A DNA stretch of 64,000 nt from Paenibacillus sp. JNUCC-31 (GCF_014844075.1 NZ_CP062165.1:3038001-3102000); one strand, 5' to 3'. Positions 36,320 through 45,818 are shown, counted from the stretch's first letter. The notes: generated by a model from the sequence alone, not told the origin. A program made the numbers and translations.

Positions 36320-36496
36320 TCAAATTGTCTGCTTGCTTCGGTTCATTCGATTGTACTCATTGATCAGTTCATCCAGTGCCATGGACTGTTTTAGCACATC
36401 AGGATGTCCAAAACCACCCTCGTTATGCTCTACCAACATATGAAGGTTATGTCTAGCATTTTCGATTTGACTTTTCAATTCCATACTCATAACCAT
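36320..36496 (-). CDS. Spo0E-family aspartyl-phosphate phosphatase
   Basis: A 58-residue frame encodes MVMSMELKSQIENARHNLHM...GGFGHPDVLKQSMALDELINEYNRMNRSKQTI. Two helices, with the SxxLDxLIxxY core (QSMALDELINEY) of Spo0E/YnzD/YisI proteins, identify it. Such peptides dephosphorylate Spo0A-phosphate or other response regulators and delay sporulation. AAGGAGG is 11 nt before the ATG at 36496. It is a monocistronic gene; the region upstream to the pectinase (36497-36754) shows no other gene. Confidence 0.85.
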   Translation of the reverse strand: MVMSMELKSQIENARHNLHMLVEHNEGGFGHPDVLKQSMALDELINEYNRMNRSKQTI

Positions 36497-36754
36497 CGCC
36501 CTTAATACCTCCTTATTTCTGTGTTACATTTTAGGTTTTCCTGTCAATCTATAGTTGGATTAACATTTGGCATAGTTGGCATGGATTTTATGGTTTCTTC
36601 TCCATAAGTTGAAAGTCGCTATGTTTTTAAAAATATTAGACATTCCAAAAACGGCTTGAAATCGCCTTATTTAGGGTTCAAATGTGATTTTATAGCAGAA
36701 ATTTCAATGGACTGGCTTCATCATCAAACGATTGTGACATTATTGTGTATGTTG

Positions 36755-36825
36755 AAAAAAAACAAAAAACACCCCTCTATCCTACAGGAGCCTCCAAGAG
36801 GGCATCCTATATATTATAGAGAGGT
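36755..36825 (-). terminator. Terminator of the pectinase gene
   Basis: On the minus strand ACCTCTCTAT (36816-36825) and ATAGAGGGGT (36771-36780) pair at 9 of 10 positions, followed by GTTTTTTGTTTTTTTT. Confidence 0.75.
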
Positions 36826-36844
36826 GCTGAGGGTTAAACTTTTT

Positions 36845-39800
36845 TTAACGGGTGACCTTCACCTTAATCACATCACTTGTAACCGATCCACTCGTGTTAA
36901 TCCATTCCACATGGTATTCATACTCGCCTGGTGCGCGATCTGTAATCACCGCCGTTGCCGTCTGTGCATTCGGGGATGCAGCGGTCAGCGGCTGGCTGTC
37001 GATTTCTTGACCGTTCTCATACAGACGATAGGAGGTGGCATTCGTGCCCCACCACATATTCACCGTAATGGTGTAGTTTCCATCTCCATCCCAGTTGTCA
37101 TGAGAAAGCACCGGTTTTGTTGGTGCAGCATCTCGCACGGTTACAGTATGTGGCGCGCATTCGGTTGTCCCCTTTGAATTGATCAGTTCGCAAGTATACA
37201 CATACGTACCATCCGCCCGTCCCGAAATATCCGTAGATGCCTTTTGGGCAGAAGGGGTAGAAGCTGTAAGCTTCTGCGTATCGATCAGTTCACCATTCTC
37301 ATACAATTTATACCGTGTACCGTTATTCCCCCACCACATATTCATCGTGATGGTGTAGGTTCCGTCGGCCAGGCCAGAGCTATAGCCCGCATTGTCGGAC
37401 AACACAGGTACACCGGGTTCACCTGCGGCCTGGTCTGCGGCAATGACTGTCACTTCTACGGAAAGCTCGGTGATGAGTCCCACACCATTCACTGCCCGGG
37501 CTGTAAATGTGTGTTTGCCGACCAACCCCGCCAGCGTAATTTCATCACCCTGCTCTACAGCCTCACCATCCCAAGTTAATTGCAGAAGCGTGATTCCGGA
37601 CTCCGGATCTTCTGCCTTCACACCAACTTTGAGTATATCCTCTTCACTCATCTGTTCCGCAGGCATTCCGGTAATGACCGGAGGCGTTGTATCTTCCATT
37701 TCTTGCGGAGCACCTACATAACGAATATTCGGTGCCGCTGGCTGATCCATGCCTACTCCCAGATGGAAGCCGGTGTGTGGCGGCTGGTTATAGGCTACAT
37801 TTTGCCAAGCTACCCCAAGGCGGTAAACCGGATCATGCATCAACGTGCGAATGCGCGCAACCGTCTCATCTGTCGTCGTATAAATGCGTAATTCCGAACT
37901 GTCCTGGCTGCGCCACATCACTTCTTCACGCCAGTCGCCAAACAGATCGGCCTGCAAGCTCGGGTTGGCTTTGGTACCATTGTTCGAAGCCGCACCTGTT
38001 GCCGTCAGCAGATTAACCGTCGTTTGGTTCTGGGCATCCCATTTGTCGACACGAATGCCATCCTGCAGTTCACGCAGCAGGTCTCCGTCCCACCAGATGC
38101 CGAAGTTGGTGGACGATGGAATCTTCGTCGAGATTAGTTCGCCCTGAGCACTGTAGAGCCCGGTGATCGGAATGTGCTGTTCATTCGTAATTGTGGCTGC
38201 CCACACTTCCGACCCCGGATAATTCGGATCAATATCCGCAGCCATGCCGCGTCCGGTATCGATACCTGTGAATACACCCCAGAGAATCTCACCGGTAGCT
38301 GCATCACGCATTTCCATACCGTACTGCGAATCTTTGTGTTCGTGTACGTCGAACACCTCCAGTCCCGGACGAGTCGGGTCCAGATCACTTAGATGCATCG
38401 CATCACCATGCCCAAGTTTCGTATTGTAGAGCGGTTTGCCATCATCATCAATAGCCATTGCGCCAAATGTAATCTCATCCTTGCCGTCCCCATCCACATC
38501 TGCAACCGAGAGATTGTGATTTCCTTGGCCTGCATACTCGCCGTAGCCATCATCATTGGAGTCAAAACGCCACACTTTGCTCAACTTTCCATCACGGAAA
38601 TTGTAGGAGGCCAGCACGGTACGCGTATAATATCCACGGCTAAACATGGCACTTGGATGTTCACCGTCCAGATACGCCACCGCTGCGAGGAAACGGTCCA
38701 CCCGGTTTCCATAGCCATCTCCCCATGAAGCCACATCTCCGCGCGGCGGATCATATTCCACCGTATCCAGCGCAGCCCCGGTTTCACCATCGAATACAGT
38801 CAGGAATTCATCCCCAAGCAGAACGTAGCCCGAACTGTTCCGGTGATCTGCATTCGCGTCACCAATGACCTTTCCTTGCCCATCGACAGTGCCATCCGCA
38901 GTACGCATCATCAGTTCCGCTCTGCCGTCACCGTCGAAATCATAAACCAGGAACGGAGAGTAGTGCGCTCCCGCACGGATATTTGGCCCCATATTGATGC
39001 GCCACAGTCTTGTTCCATCCAGCTTGTAAGCATCCATGTATACAATGCCTGTGTATCCGGATTGAGAATTATCCTTGCCGTTGTTTGGCGACCACATCAG
39101 AATAATTTCATATTCACCATCACCATCAACATCACCTACACTGGCATCCCCCGCATAATACGAATACGGCTGTCCGTCTTTCGTATATGCATCGGCAGGC
39201 TTTTGCAGAGGTACAGACAGGTACTGCTCCTGCCAAACGCCGAATTCCTTCGTTGCCGCTTTTTCAATGCCGTTTTCTACTGTCATGACGCGGTATTTGG
39301 ACGCATCCGTGCCTTCGGCATCCGTAAAGTTGGTGCTTCCCGTTATCGGTACATCGTTAAGCTTAACACCATCCCGATACAGATTGAAAGCAATCGTCTC
39401 CGCATCCAGACCCAGCATGCGCCAGCCGATATAGTTGCCGTTTTCTGTTTTTACAGCGACCGGAGCACGGTCCAGATATTCCATTTCACGATTTAGCGTT
39501 GTTGCTACAGGTGTTTCGAGTACCACCGACAGTTCGGATACCCCACCTGCATTCACAGACGCCACTTTATAAAAATAAGGAATGGTGCTGAGAATGGTGG
39601 AGTCTGTGTATGCCGTCTCCTTGGTGCGAGCGATTAAGTCATACGGCCCATCCTGCTTCACAGCACGATAGATTTGATATGCACGTGCTCCTGCTGATTC
39701 CGTCCAAGTGAAGGAGACGTCATTTTTGTTAATGCTTAGTAACGACAGACCTGAAGGGACCTGTGCCTTCTCTACAGATGAATCAATCGTCGAAACAGGT

Positions 39801-42040
39801 AATGCATTGGATGCTACCGATTCTGTACCTGTACGATCTGCAGCCGTTACCGTATATACATAATTCATGCCCAGGTCGACCTTGTTGTCGATATAGGTTG
39901 TTGTATCGGTAGTTGCCAGCAACTCGGCTTTGGTTGCTCCGGTTGACTGACGGTACACCTTATACTGCACGTCATCCCCAATTGCATCCCATGACAATGC
40001 AGCCGTGATCGGATCACTCTCCAGATCCAGGCCATCCAGTTTCAGATTAGAAGGGGCCACCAAGACGGGTGTAATCTCAAGTCCGTTGAGATGCGCCGTA
40101 GCCCCGCTGAAGATCAGGTTCATCTGTCCATCCTGGACGTTAATCTGGTTGATCACTTTTTCGGCTATATTTTGAGCGCCGGAAGATACCGTTCCATAAT
40201 CTTTGCCTTCGATGTTCATATTGGTTTTTGCTGATCCAATCCAGTCCCCCGTGTACGTCTTGACCGAATAGGTACCATTCGGCAGATCCACTTTGAATTC
40301 ATATGAACCGTTAAAATAAATGACGAAGTCACGGCGCAGATGATCCGTCCCGCTGCCACGATCCCGATCTGCCATATTGGCGGAAGACGTTAATCCATAA
40401 CCGCGTTCAGGCGTATACAGTGTATTCCGATTGACTTCCGTATACCCTTCAGCAACCGGAGATCCTACCGGGCCAAAATCATACCGATACGTTGCCGATT
40501 TGGTGGTGAAGCTGACCTCATCCGAAGGTTCGGATTCTCCGCGGCCATTCACAGCGGTTACTCGAACCGTGTACGACTTGCCTTCCACCAGACCGGTTAG
40601 TGTTAAAGTAGATATAGTTGCCGTTCCTGCCAGCTTGTAGGCAGACTCCGGCTCTGTTGAAAGCTTACGGTACACTTTGTAGATGTCTGCGGTATCATCC
40701 GCCGTCCATTTCAATACCGCTCCAGCGTTGCTAATGCTGCCCGCCTTCAATCCGGCGGGTTTGGCTGGCAACTCAGCCGGAACCTCGGCATCCTGAACCG
40801 CTTCCGATAAGGGCAGATTCAGTTCACGAACCGCACCTGCAACCAGACGGGCAATCTGAATGGCCCCATATTCCTGGAAGTGGGTATTATCTGTTGCCCC
40901 GTTCGGGAACGCCTGATAGATACCCGGTGAGACATGGAGGAAGACAGACAACGTCGCTTCCGGCCCAATGGAATCATAGTACGCAATGCTTAGTGCGCTT
41001 AGATCGATCAGCTTCACATTTTTCTCCGAGGCTACTTCTTTCATCGCCTGCACATATTCAGGGAAGGACACATTGAACTTTCCTGTGTCTGCGTTAAAGT
41101 CCCTGCGACCCATTGGGGTTACCAAGACTGGGGTAGCTCCCCGCTGCTGCACACCGTCTATGTAGGTTTTCAGATAGTTTTTGTAATCGGCGGGTGAAGC
41201 ATAGCGGTCTGGAACACTGATCGTTGCATCATTATGTCCGAACTGCACGAACAGATAATCTCCCGGACGAATGAGGCGCAGAATCTCATCCAATCGCCCT
41301 TCGAATATAAAGGATTTGGAGCTGCGTCCACCGATGGAATGGTTTTTAATTTCCACGGCGTCACTGAAGAAGGACGGGAACATCTGCCCCCAACCGGCTT
41401 GGGGCTCCCAATACGGATTGTACGTTTGCATCGTGGAGTCACCCGCAAGGTACACCGCAGGCTTGTTACCTGCTTCGCGTTCCTGCTGTTTGGTGATTAC
41501 CAGTACATTGATATTCGCAGCCGTTCCGGAAAATTCAAAGTTCATCTGCCCATCCACCAGAGCGATATCAAAACTCATCTCCAGATACTCACCCGCTGCC
41601 TTGGTGTTCGGCTGAACCTTGTTCATGCTCTCCACCTTGATGGCTATATCTGTGTTGCCTTCACTGTCGCCAGCGACCAGGGAGACGGTATAATCACCGC
41701 TTGGCAGGTCTACCTTAAATCCGCCCCCATCGGTAATTTTGGCAAAATCCGATTTCACCGGATCACTTGTACCCCGATCCTGAACAATTACCTTGGACAA
41801 ATCCGTGAAGCCATACCCCTGTTCCACCGAATAGGCAGACGTACTGTCCACCCCTGTATATTCATTCGCAACAGCTCCTGAGCCAAAGTCATATTTATAA
41901 GTGCCCCCGCCGGATGCTTCCCCATTCGATACGGCTGCACTTGCGGTTGGCGTGCCAAACATCGTACCCCAGCCCAGACTGGAAATCGTAAATACCCATA
42001 GAAGCAAAACCAAGCCAACTCGCCGCGTCTTCGCGATCAT
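36845..42040 (-). CDS. Secreted multidomain pectinase: CE12 acetylesterase plus PL11 rhamnogalacturonan lyase
   Basis: A 1731-residue exported enzyme. It has a signal peptide (to about ASA, residue 36) and a malectin-like beta domain (YKYDFGSG). The SGNH/CE12 rhamnogalacturonan acetylesterase has GDSTM near residue 202, GGRSSKSF, FGHND and DNTHF as catalytic blocks. An FN3 domain, a second malectin-like domain (YRYDFGPVGSP) and two more FN3 domains follow. The PL11 lyase (about 850-1450) starts REMEYLDRAPVAV and carries many Asp/Gly calcium motifs (DVDGDGEYE, DFDGDGRAE, DVDGDGKDE). An Ig-like domain and two copies of a MNMWWG...YKLYENG module end the chain. It would deacetylate and cleave pectin backbone. 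ATG 42040 follows AAAGG. A cre-like site lies upstream. Confidence 0.9.
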   Translation of the reverse strand: MIAKTRRVGLVLLLWVFTISSLGWGTMFGTPTASAAVSNGEASGGGTYKYDFGSGAVANEYTGVDSTSAYSVEQGYGFTDLSKVIVQDRGTSDPVKSDFAKITDGGGFKVDLPSGDYTVSLVAGDSEGNTDIAIKVESMNKVQPNTKAAGEYLEMSFDIALVDGQMNFEFSGTAANINVLVITKQQEREAGNKPAVYLAGDSTMQTYNPYWEPQAGWGQMFPSFFSDAVEIKNHSIGGRSSKSFIFEGRLDEILRLIRPGDYLFVQFGHNDATISVPDRYASPADYKNYLKTYIDGVQQRGATPVLVTPMGRRDFNADTGKFNVSFPEYVQAMKEVASEKNVKLIDLSALSIAYYDSIGPEATLSVFLHVSPGIYQAFPNGATDNTHFQEYGAIQIARLVAGAVRELNLPLSEAVQDAEVPAELPAKPAGLKAGSISNAGAVLKWTADDTADIYKVYRKLSTEPESAYKLAGTATISTLTLTGLVEGKSYTVRVTAVNGRGESEPSDEVSFTTKSATYRYDFGPVGSPVAEGYTEVNRNTLYTPERGYGLTSSANMADRDRGSGTDHLRRDFVIYFNGSYEFKVDLPNGTYSVKTYTGDWIGSAKTNMNIEGKDYGTVSSGAQNIAEKVINQINVQDGQMNLIFSGATAHLNGLEITPVLVAPSNLKLDGLDLESDPITAALSWDAIGDDVQYKVYRQSTGATKAELLATTDTTTYIDNKVDLGMNYVYTVTAADRTGTESVASNALPVSTIDSSVEKAQVPSGLSLLSINKNDVSFTWTESAGARAYQIYRAVKQDGPYDLIARTKETAYTDSTILSTIPYFYKVASVNAGGVSELSVVLETPVATTLNREMEYLDRAPVAVKTENGNYIGWRMLGLDAETIAFNLYRDGVKLNDVPITGSTNFTDAEGTDASKYRVMTVENGIEKAATKEFGVWQEQYLSVPLQKPADAYTKDGQPYSYYAGDASVGDVDGDGEYEIILMWSPNNGKDNSQSGYTGIVYMDAYKLDGTRLWRINMGPNIRAGAHYSPFLVYDFDGDGRAELMMRTADGTVDGQGKVIGDANADHRNSSGYVLLGDEFLTVFDGETGAALDTVEYDPPRGDVASWGDGYGNRVDRFLAAVAYLDGEHPSAMFSRGYYTRTVLASYNFRDGKLSKVWRFDSNDDGYGEYAGQGNHNLSVADVDGDGKDEITFGAMAIDDDGKPLYNTKLGHGDAMHLSDLDPTRPGLEVFDVHEHKDSQYGMEMRDAATGEILWGVFTGIDTGRGMAADIDPNYPGSEVWAATITNEQHIPITGLYSAQGELISTKIPSSTNFGIWWDGDLLRELQDGIRVDKWDAQNQTTVNLLTATGAASNNGTKANPSLQADLFGDWREEVMWRSQDSSELRIYTTTDETVARIRTLMHDPVYRLGVAWQNVAYNQPPHTGFHLGVGMDQPAAPNIRYVGAPQEMEDTTPPVITGMPAEQMSEEDILKVGVKAEDPESGITLLQLTWDGEAVEQGDEITLAGLVGKHTFTARAVNGVGLITELSVEVTVIAADQAAGEPGVPVLSDNAGYSSGLADGTYTITMNMWWGNNGTRYKLYENGELIDTQKLTASTPSAQKASTDISGRADGTYVYTCELINSKGTTECAPHTVTVRDAAPTKPVLSHDNWDGDGNYTITVNMWWGTNATSYRLYENGQEIDSQPLTAASPNAQTATAVITDRAPGEYEYHVEWINTSGSVTSDVIKVKVTR

Positions 42041-42103
42041 GAACACCCATCCTTTCGTTTCTCATCATGGAATGATATAGCCAGAACGATGGTACAATCC
42101 TTA

Positions 42104-42117
42104 AGTAAGCGCTTGCA
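42104..42117 (-). promoter_or_regulatory. Candidate cre (CcpA) site upstream of the pectinase
   Basis: The minus strand reads TGCAAGCGCTTACT, with the same AAGCGCTT core as the site before the GH43 gene, 64 bp upstream of the start. The rest of 42118-42510 holds the satP leader region; no gene is seen there. Confidence 0.6.
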
Positions 42118-42510
42118 TTTTGTTGTTTTAAAAAGGATCTGCTTTTTGATTAATTGATCACCTCTTTAATTTTAGTTTTCAAGTTCTTTAATGCTTCACA
42201 TCAGTAAACTTTGAGGCAAAGGTTTTCATTTCCCCTCGATACTATCCCTTCTTCCAGGGAATGAACATGTAAATTTCCGTCTTTTTCCACCAAAAAACCG
42301 ATTTCTTCGTTCGTGATCTCTAACACAAGTCTCACAAGGGATCGGATTACAGTTCAAAAGGTAATAAAATCCCTTTTCATACGAGGGTCATTCAGGTACA
42401 ATAGGGCGATGTGTGTGTCCGGACCAGGCGGATACGAATTACGAAGTATAGAGGACGATTCGGTTCTAACCGATCATCCTGATTTGATTATTTGGAGGCT
42501 CATCAACACC

Positions 42511-43134
42511 ATGCAAACTGATTCACAGACTAAAGTCAAAATCATAAACGCCGATCCCAGCGCGATGGGATTATTTGGGTTGGCCATCGTCACTCTGGTC
42601 GCTTCCTCCCAGAAGCTTGGCATTACAGACGGCCTTAGCTATGCCATTCCTTGGGCCATTTTCCTGGGCGCCTTTGCCCAGTTGTTCGCATGCATTCAGG
42701 ATTCCAAACGCAACAATACGTTCGGCACAACTGCCTTCGGCGCATACGCATTCTTCTGGTTCGCCATGGGCGCCAACTGGCTGATCAAAATGGGCGTGTT
42801 CGGCTCCACTCTGGCAGAACAAGCAGATGGCAAGCAGCTCGGATTTGCTTTTGCCGGATACCTTGTGTTCACCCTGTTCATGACGCTGGGTGCCATTGAA
42901 GCCAACAAAGTATTGCTCATCATATTCATTCTCATCGACTTCCTGTTCCTTGGTCTGACCTTTGACGCTTTCGGCGTAGCTCCTCATATCTTCCATACCA
43001 TCGCAGCGTATGCTGAAATGGGAATTGGAATCGTATCCTTGTACGGCACAGGCGCTTCTGTACTGAATGCTCATTTTGGCTACACGTTCTTGCCGATCGG
43101 CAAACCGTCCGGCATTTTCAGACCCAAGGCTTAA
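42511..43134 (+). CDS. Acetate/succinate transporter (AceTr/SatP family)
   Basis: A 207-residue membrane protein with six hydrophobic helices and the GPR1/FUN34/YaaH signature at the start (NADPSAMGLFGLAIVTLV, a variant of NPAPLGL). Also seen are FGAYAFFWFAMG and a GLTFDAFG segment. It moves acetate or other short carboxylates with protons. The ATG at 42511 has GGAGG 12 nt upstream; a longer frame from 42313 adds a non-homologous 66 residues. The following acyl-CoA thioesterase is separated by a terminator. Confidence 0.88.
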   Translation: MQTDSQTKVKIINADPSAMGLFGLAIVTLVASSQKLGITDGLSYAIPWAIFLGAFAQLFACIQDSKRNNTFGTTAFGAYAFFWFAMGANWLIKMGVFGSTLAEQADGKQLGFAFAGYLVFTLFMTLGAIEANKVLLIIFILIDFLFLGLTFDAFGVAPHIFHTIAAYAEMGIGIVSLYGTGASVLNAHFGYTFLPIGKPSGIFRPKA

Positions 43135-43146
43135 TATACAGCATCC

Positions 43147-43185
43147 AACCGCCCGCGCGCCGGTCCGCGCCAGGCGGTTTTTTTT
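43147..43185 (+). terminator. Terminator of the acetate transporter gene
   Basis: AACCGCC and GGCGGTT, with an inner GC-rich stem, are followed by TTTTTTTT. Confidence 0.9.
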
Positions 43186-43306
43186 GAATTATGCATTCAA
43201 TTGAATATCCATTTGACGGACACCTATACTAGAACTAACATATAGAGACGATGGACTCGGCAATCTTCCAGAGTGCATTAGCCATACTGTCAGGAGGAAA
43301 AAGTGG

Positions 43307-43855
43307 ATGAGAGAGATACCTAAACCTACAGAGTTTGACCAAATAGAGAAAAAATACATGCGGGAGACACGTTGTTTCAAGACGGCAAGAGTGTTCCCTA
43401 CTGATGTCAACAATCATAACACGTTGTTTGGCGGAAAACTCATGTCCTACATCGATGACATCGCGTCCATTACAGCATCCAAGTTGTGCAGGGTCAATAC
43501 CGTCACAGCTTCAACCGATTCAGTCGATTTCCTGTATCCGATTAACCCGACAGATTCGGTGACGTTGGAATCCTTTGCTTCCTGGACGGGACGAAGTTCA
43601 ATGGAGATTTTTGTGAAGGTGATCCGTGAAGATCTCAAGACCGGGGAAAAGAAGATTGCGGCGACCGCATTCCTCACCTTTGTCGCTTTGGACGAAAATA
43701 ACCGTAAACTCATCGTCCCCCGCATCATTCCGGAGACGGAAGAAGAGAAGAAATTATACGAGACCGCTCCAGCCCGGGCAGCCATGCGGAAACAACGGCG
43801 GGAAGAAAGCAAAAAATTTGCCGACTTCCTTACCGTTACATACCCTTGGGAATAA
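43307..43855 (+). CDS. Acyl-CoA thioesterase (hotdog fold, YkhA-like)
   Basis: A 182-residue hotdog thioesterase that hydrolyses acyl-CoA. The catalytic-region motif NNHNTLFGGKLMSYIDDIA is present, followed by VDFLYPI and an AATAFLTFVALDENNRK strand, as in YkhA/YciA proteins. The C-terminus is charged. AGGAGG is 9 nt before ATG. Single-gene unit. Confidence 0.9.
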   Translation: MREIPKPTEFDQIEKKYMRETRCFKTARVFPTDVNNHNTLFGGKLMSYIDDIASITASKLCRVNTVTASTDSVDFLYPINPTDSVTLESFASWTGRSSMEIFVKVIREDLKTGEKKIAATAFLTFVALDENNRKLIVPRIIPETEEEKKLYETAPARAAMRKQRREESKKFADFLTVTYPWE

Positions 43856-43900
43856 GAAAAATCACTCCAGCTTCACAAATCCAAGGGTCATCCAACATGC

Positions 43901-44977
43901 TTATCTGGACGATGCCGGAAATGTGGATATTGCTCTGCTATCCGGCAGTTCGCCACCCATGGCGACACACCACTGTTGATAGATGCGATAGGCAGCGCCA
44001 CTCTCCAGCAAACCCTGGCATGTATAGATACCTTCTTCTATTGAATTGACACGCCCCGTCGCATATAGACGGAACCCGCCATTCAACAGAACCTGGTTCA
44101 CAAAGGCGATATGCCCATTCCCTCTTAACACGGCTTCACCTACTTCAAGCTGTTTGGCTGCCGTCCACACCAGCTCCGGTGCAGGAATATCCAGGTCATA
44201 GGCAGCCGGGTCTACCAATTCAAGCCTCATTTCGCCCTGTTCCACGGCATAGACCCGAGTCGGCCGATCGATATACAGGTCTTCCGAACCCTCCATCCCC
44301 TGTACAACATAAGCACGACGATACTGGAAACGGGTGAGCAGCTTGGCAATCCGATCCAGAAACGTATTATGAAATACACCAAAAACCAAATATGGCGATT
44401 GGTTAAAATTAATCAGTTTCTCCGCCGTGTTCAGAACTGTACGAAATCCAAGCTCTTCCCGCAAAGGACGAAGTTGCCGGAGAGGGGCGCACCACTCCTC
44501 GGATGAAACATACATCACTCCTGTACGCAGGGCAGCACTTCTGGCATCTTCACGATCCATCTCCCATGTATTAATCCCCGCTTTTCTTAACAAAACCGAT
44601 AACGTAACTCCCCACTTCGGTGGCAGAGGTTCACTTCCATGCAATGTCACCGGAAGGCCTGCAGCAGCGAGCACAAACGCAGTCGGAAATGTGGCCATAA
44701 AGGACTTGGTGCGTCCATCATACGGTCCAGCACAATCCAGTCCTTCCCGAAATATGGATAGACGCTCCGCATGGTTCTGACAAGCATGAACAAACGCTTC
44801 AAGCTCTTCGACATTTTCCATCTTCATTCGCTCAGCCATAAGAAAGGCAGCCGTCTGGGCAGGCGATACCTCCTGTCTGAGGATTTTTTCTGCTACAGCC
44901 AGTGCCTCCGCATAATGCAGATCACGCGAGCCTCGTTTCCCTCGCCCGACTTCCCTGAGTATTTCGGACATATCCAC
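43901..44977 (-). CDS. TrpD2-like protein (anthranilate phosphoribosyltransferase fold)
   Basis: A 358-residue protein with the nucleoside-phosphorylase-like fold of TrpD2/YbiB. The N-terminal helical domain contains DLHYAEALAVAEKILRQEVSPAQTAAFLMAERMK. The core has VTLHGSEPLPPKWGVTLSVLL and LGFRTVLNTAEKLINF; the first glycine loop of true TrpD (GTGGD) is replaced. It is therefore probably not a tryptophan enzyme. E. coli YbiB (TrpD2) binds nucleic acid without phosphoribosyltransferase activity. The GTG start has GGAGG 7 nt upstream. It follows the ANTAR gene by 18 bp, so the two form an operon divergent from nasDE. Confidence 0.75.
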   Translation of the reverse strand: MDMSEILREVGRGKRGSRDLHYAEALAVAEKILRQEVSPAQTAAFLMAERMKMENVEELEAFVHACQNHAERLSIFREGLDCAGPYDGRTKSFMATFPTAFVLAAAGLPVTLHGSEPLPPKWGVTLSVLLRKAGINTWEMDREDARSAALRTGVMYVSSEEWCAPLRQLRPLREELGFRTVLNTAEKLINFNQSPYLVFGVFHNTFLDRIAKLLTRFQYRRAYVVQGMEGSEDLYIDRPTRVYAVEQGEMRLELVDPAAYDLDIPAPELVWTAAKQLEVGEAVLRGNGHIAFVNQVLLNGGFRLYATGRVNSIEEGIYTCQGLLESGAAYRIYQQWCVAMGGELPDSRAISTFPASSR

Positions 44978-44995
44978 AAAAAAACCTCCTTCCCA

Positions 44996-45589
44996 TTAAG
45001 ACTGGAGCAGTTGATGCGCCTTTACAATGGCTGTTGCCACATCCACCATCCGTTTACGTTCATCCATCGCTTTCTTGCGCAGCAAGTCATAGGCCTCCGA
45101 TTCGGAAATCTGCTTCAGATCACACAGGATTGCTTTGGCCATGTCAATCCATTTCCGGTCCTCCAGCCTGGATTGCAGCTGCTTGCGCTCCTGCTCCCAC
45201 TGCTTGCGTTCCATATAACGCTTGGCTGCAAAATGAAGGGTCCAGTGAATCTCCGGCCCGCTCATGGAGGGGGTGAGTATTCCGTCAAAGGACGTCTCCA
45301 CCTCGCAAGATTCTGCCGAAGAAGAGGCCGTATCCGGGGCACACCACCAGAGCAGTGGTGTGTCCGACTTCCCCTTTCCCAGAGATTGCACCCAATACTC
45401 CATGTCTGCCAGAGACAAATGAAGGATGGATGCGTCAGCTCCGCCAGCCAACTTCAGCGCCTCCGTCTCACTGTCTGTCACCTGCACATGATACCCATTC
45501 GCTCCCAGTAGTTTCTCCGGTGTCAGAGGGATTGCATCAATCGAGGCAGATAGTGTTGGCTGAACACGGATGACCAATAAAGATCGCAT
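44996..45589 (-). CDS. ANTAR-domain antiterminator (NasT/AmiR-like)
   Basis: A 197-residue protein. The N-terminal part (to about 115) is a pseudo-receiver; the phospho-acceptor site reads ILHLSLAD with no Asp in the usual place. A coiled coil (MERKQWEQERKQLQSRLEDRK) leads to a C-terminal ANTAR RNA-binding domain (IDMAKAILCDLKQISESEAYDLLRKKAMDERKRM). ANTAR proteins bind twin hexaloop hairpins in leaders and prevent termination. The divergent nasD leader has a matching hairpin and terminator. GGAGG precedes the ATG by 12 nt. No NasS-like sensor is adjacent. Confidence 0.88.
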   Translation of the reverse strand: MRSLLVIRVQPTLSASIDAIPLTPEKLLGANGYHVQVTDSETEALKLAGGADASILHLSLADMEYWVQSLGKGKSDTPLLWWCAPDTASSSAESCEVETSFDGILTPSMSGPEIHWTLHFAAKRYMERKQWEQERKQLQSRLEDRKWIDMAKAILCDLKQISESEAYDLLRKKAMDERKRMVDVATAIVKAHQLLQS

Positions 45590-45667
45590 GATGGATCAAT
45601 CCCTCCCTATTACATTTGGCATACTCAGATAAAAGGGGAGCCTCGTCTGTTCTCTGCCCCACACTTA

Positions 45668-45684
45668 TGTCATATTACCTTACA
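45668..45684. promoter_or_regulatory. Candidate GlnR/TnrA box 1
   Basis: TGTCATATTACCTTACA matches TGTNA-N7-TNACA exactly and the longer TnrA consensus at all but one defined position. It lies 80 bp upstream of the ANTAR gene. Confidence 0.6.
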
Positions 45685-45801
45685 AATTGAACAAATCTTT
45701 ATTTGATGACATTCATTGTTGAAGTGAATCTATGTCGTTCGCTCCTAATGCCGATAAACCCATGTAAACATAATTAACTTTAAATTTCAAATACTTTTTT
45801 A

Positions 45802-45818
45802 TGTTAACTATATTGACA
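45802..45818. promoter_or_regulatory. Candidate GlnR/TnrA box 2, overlapping the nasD -35
   Basis: TGTTAACTATATTGACA matches TGTNA-N7-TNACA. Its right end is the -35 hexamer of the nasD promoter, so binding could repress, or activate by contact. Confidence 0.6.

Noticed and set aside
38843..39496. 217-residue plus-strand frame inside the pectinase gene
   Set aside because: It is a shadow of the PL11 coding strand, without a ribosome site.
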